NCBI GenBank assembly: GCA_947625715.1
Contig: CANQPR010000080.1
Span: 1-5,782 of the forward strand
Origin: an uncultured Bacilli bacterium
GTDB taxonomy: Bacteria > Bacillota_I > Bacilli_A > RF39 > UBA660
DNA: 5,782 nt
Reading direction: 5' to 3'
Made by a program: the position numbers and the translations under genes. Numbering within the stretch: the stretch's first letter is position 1; each line of letters starts with the position of its first letter. Under the pieces are notes generated by a model, which saw nothing but the letters and a program-made list of their open reading frames with translations, was not told the origin of the DNA and did no database searches. Of the stretch, positions 5,781 through 5,782 are shown piece by piece.

Positions 5781-5782
5781 TC

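Larger units (their letters stand above)
5710..5782 (-). mobile_element. Group II intron, 3' end (domains V and VI; remainder outside window)
   Basis: The minus strand carries the conserved 3' part of a bacterial group II intron: a full domain V hairpin, a short linker, domain VI with a bulged A, and the terminal ACTCGAT, with the predicted 3' splice site after 5710 (intron ends in AT, fitting the AY rule). The CGC triad in domain V is the form found in group IIC introns, so class C is possible but not proven. Domains I-IV and any maturase/reverse transcriptase gene would lie beyond the right edge. The intron is in the same orientation as the operon and ends 87 bp before the first start codon. 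Confidence 0.88.

Noticed and set aside
1..5782. tRNA, rRNA, CRISPR array or tandem repeats
   Set aside because: None was recognised by reading both strands; apart from the leader and intron end there is no noncoding stretch longer than about 10 bp.

Overview
The window is strongly AT-rich on both strands and nearly fully coding. Purine-rich Shine-Dalgarno sites precede most genes (AAAGGAGG, AAGGAGG, AGGTGA), TGA serves as a stop codon, and every gene lies on the minus strand. This fits a low-GC Firmicute (Clostridia or Bacilli) using the standard code. No 16S rRNA or other taxonomic marker is present, so the genus cannot be given.

Layout, read in the direction of transcription (right to left). 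(1) 5710-5782 is the 3' end of a group II intron. Domain V, domain VI with its bulged branch-point adenosine, and a typical ...CGAT end are all visible; the rest of the intron lies outside the window. (2) 5624-5709 is a short AT-rich leader with a TATAAT box, an 8-bp inverted repeat and an AGGTGA ribosome binding site. (3) Six complete genes follow, packed with gaps of 1-9 bp or an 11-bp overlap: a PHP-domain phosphoesterase, a nucleoside 2-deoxyribosyltransferase-fold hydrolase, a radical SAM/SPASM enzyme, a GT-B-like glycosyltransferase, a DegT-type PLP aminotransferase and a FemAB/GNAT-like acyltransferase. (4) A seventh gene starts at 73 and runs off the left edge.

Four consecutive genes (N-glycosidase-type hydrolase, glycosyltransferase, radical SAM enzyme, DegT aminotransferase) match by enzyme class the core of cytosine peptidyl-nucleoside antibiotic pathways such as blasticidin S and mildiomycin. 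In those pathways CMP is cleaved to cytosine, cytosine is joined to UDP-glucuronate to give cytosylglucuronic acid, and a radical SAM enzyme and a PLP enzyme remodel and aminate the sugar. The FemAB/GNAT-like protein could then add an aminoacyl group. My reading is a compact nucleoside (possibly peptidyl-nucleoside) biosynthetic operon in a Firmicute, with an unexpected PHP phosphatase as first gene. The enzyme classes are seen in the sequence. The pathway assignment is inference from gene content and needs homology searches and the flanking DNA. No transporter, resistance gene or regulator gene is visible inside the window.
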